Source: Marine group II euryarchaeote REDSEA-S43_B8
Lineage (GTDB): Archaea; Thermoplasmatota; Poseidoniia; Poseidoniales; Thalassarchaeaceae
Reading direction: 5' to 3'
DNA: 5,543 nt
Assembly: GCA_001629235.1 (NCBI GenBank)
Contig: LUSA01000022.1
Coordinates: forward strand, 1-5,543
Within the stretch, counting starts at the first letter, position 1. Every line of letters starts with the position of its first letter. Under the pieces are notes generated by a model that did not search any database, had not been told where the DNA came from, and saw only the letters and a list, made by a program, of their open reading frames with translations. A program made the position numbers and the translations under genes. Of the stretch, positions 5,229 to 5,543 are shown one piece after another.

Positions 5229-5543
5229 ATGGGTGGCGTGCAGGAAGCATTGACTTCCAGACGCACAGTTTACAGGTACAAGCGAGAGGAGGTTCCTGAT
5301 CGGATTCTCGAGAGTGCATTCGAGGCTGCCAGTAATGCGCCCTGCCACAAGAATACGCATCCATGGAAATTCTACGTAATGGGTGAGAAGACCAGAGAAT
5401 CACTGATACCTGAGGTTGAGAAGCTGGCGAAGAAAAAATCGATAGATGAAGAAGAAATAGGGGCCGGTATCTCCAAGGCCATTGAGAAGATAATCTCCCC
5501 TCCTTTGCTAATATGTGTGACGAGTTCCAGAAGTCCTCAGGAC
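5229..5543 (+). CDS. Nitroreductase-family flavoprotein, N-terminal part (cut by window edge)
   Basis: The frame runs open for 105 codons to the right edge. The family binds FMN as a homodimer and uses NAD(P)H to reduce nitro groups, quinones, flavins or pterins. Visible marks are the N-terminal helix with the FMN-phosphate segment TSRRTVYRY (9-17) and the second FMN-contact block, NAPCHKNTHPWKFYV (36-50), equivalent to the usual APSxxNxQPWxF. The C-terminal glycine-rich FMN motif lies beyond the window, so the subfamily cannot be fixed. ATG 5229 is given as the longest form, but GAAGG at 5224-5228 abuts it and is 9 nt before the in-frame GTG 5238, whose product (MQEALTSRRTVYRY) looks more like a normal family N-terminus. 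The gene follows the pterin dehydratase stop by 5 nt, so the two are co-transcribed and could act together. Confidence 0.88.
   Translation, partial: MGGVQEALTSRRTVYRYKREEVPDRILESAFEAASNAPCHKNTHPWKFYVMGEKTRESLIPEVEKLAKKKSIDEEEIGAGISKAIEKIISPPLLICVTSSRSPQD

Noticed and set aside
1..5543. CRISPR array, insertion sequence, tRNA or prophage
   Set aside because: No spaced repeats, terminal inverted repeats, transposase motifs or tRNA cloverleaf were seen on either strand.

Overview
The window looks like a piece of an archaeal chromosome, most likely a euryarchaeon. The evidence is a class-I release factor of the aRF1/eRF1 type (NIKS, YxCxxxF and GGQ motifs), an archaeal-type UMP kinase, a NOG1-family ribosome-assembly GTPase, a membrane-anchored Zn-ribbon protein resembling DUF2116, and frequent AGG/AGA and ATA codons. 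Mid-range G+C, very compact packing and small lineage-type membrane proteins are compatible with a marine Thermoplasmatota relative such as Marine Group II. That placement is inference; the sequence alone does not prove it.

Layout. (1) Minus strand, 1-1384: aRF1 followed 1 nt downstream by the 5' end of a gene that looks like arginyl-tRNA synthetase and runs off the left edge. (2) A 96-bp divergent intergenic region, 1385-1480, with a 6-bp inverted repeat and a small palindrome. (3) Plus strand, 1481-3270: UMP kinase, a Zn-ribbon membrane protein (TAATG overlap), an unrecognised membrane protein spanning the membrane twice, and a 38-codon Zn-ribbon miniprotein whose 3' end overlaps the convergent NOG1 gene. 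(4) Minus strand, 3256-4317: NOG1; its open frame extends further upstream, but a Shine-Dalgarno sequence fixes the start at 4317. (5) A second divergent intergenic region, 4318-4433. (6) Plus strand, 4434-5543: an unrecognised 150-aa protein with a possible Sm-like barrel, pterin-4a-carbinolamine dehydratase, and the N-terminal part of a nitroreductase cut by the right edge.

Functional themes. aRF1, the probable ArgRS and NOG1 serve translation and large-subunit assembly, and UMP kinase supplies pyrimidine nucleotides. The dehydratase-nitroreductase pair could form a two-step pterin recycling unit, because some nitroreductases have dihydropteridine reductase activity; this is a hypothesis. 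I saw no CRISPR array, insertion sequence, tRNA, rRNA or prophage feature. The least explained parts are the two-TM protein, the miniprotein and the 150-aa protein. There is no gene-free stretch over 300 bases.
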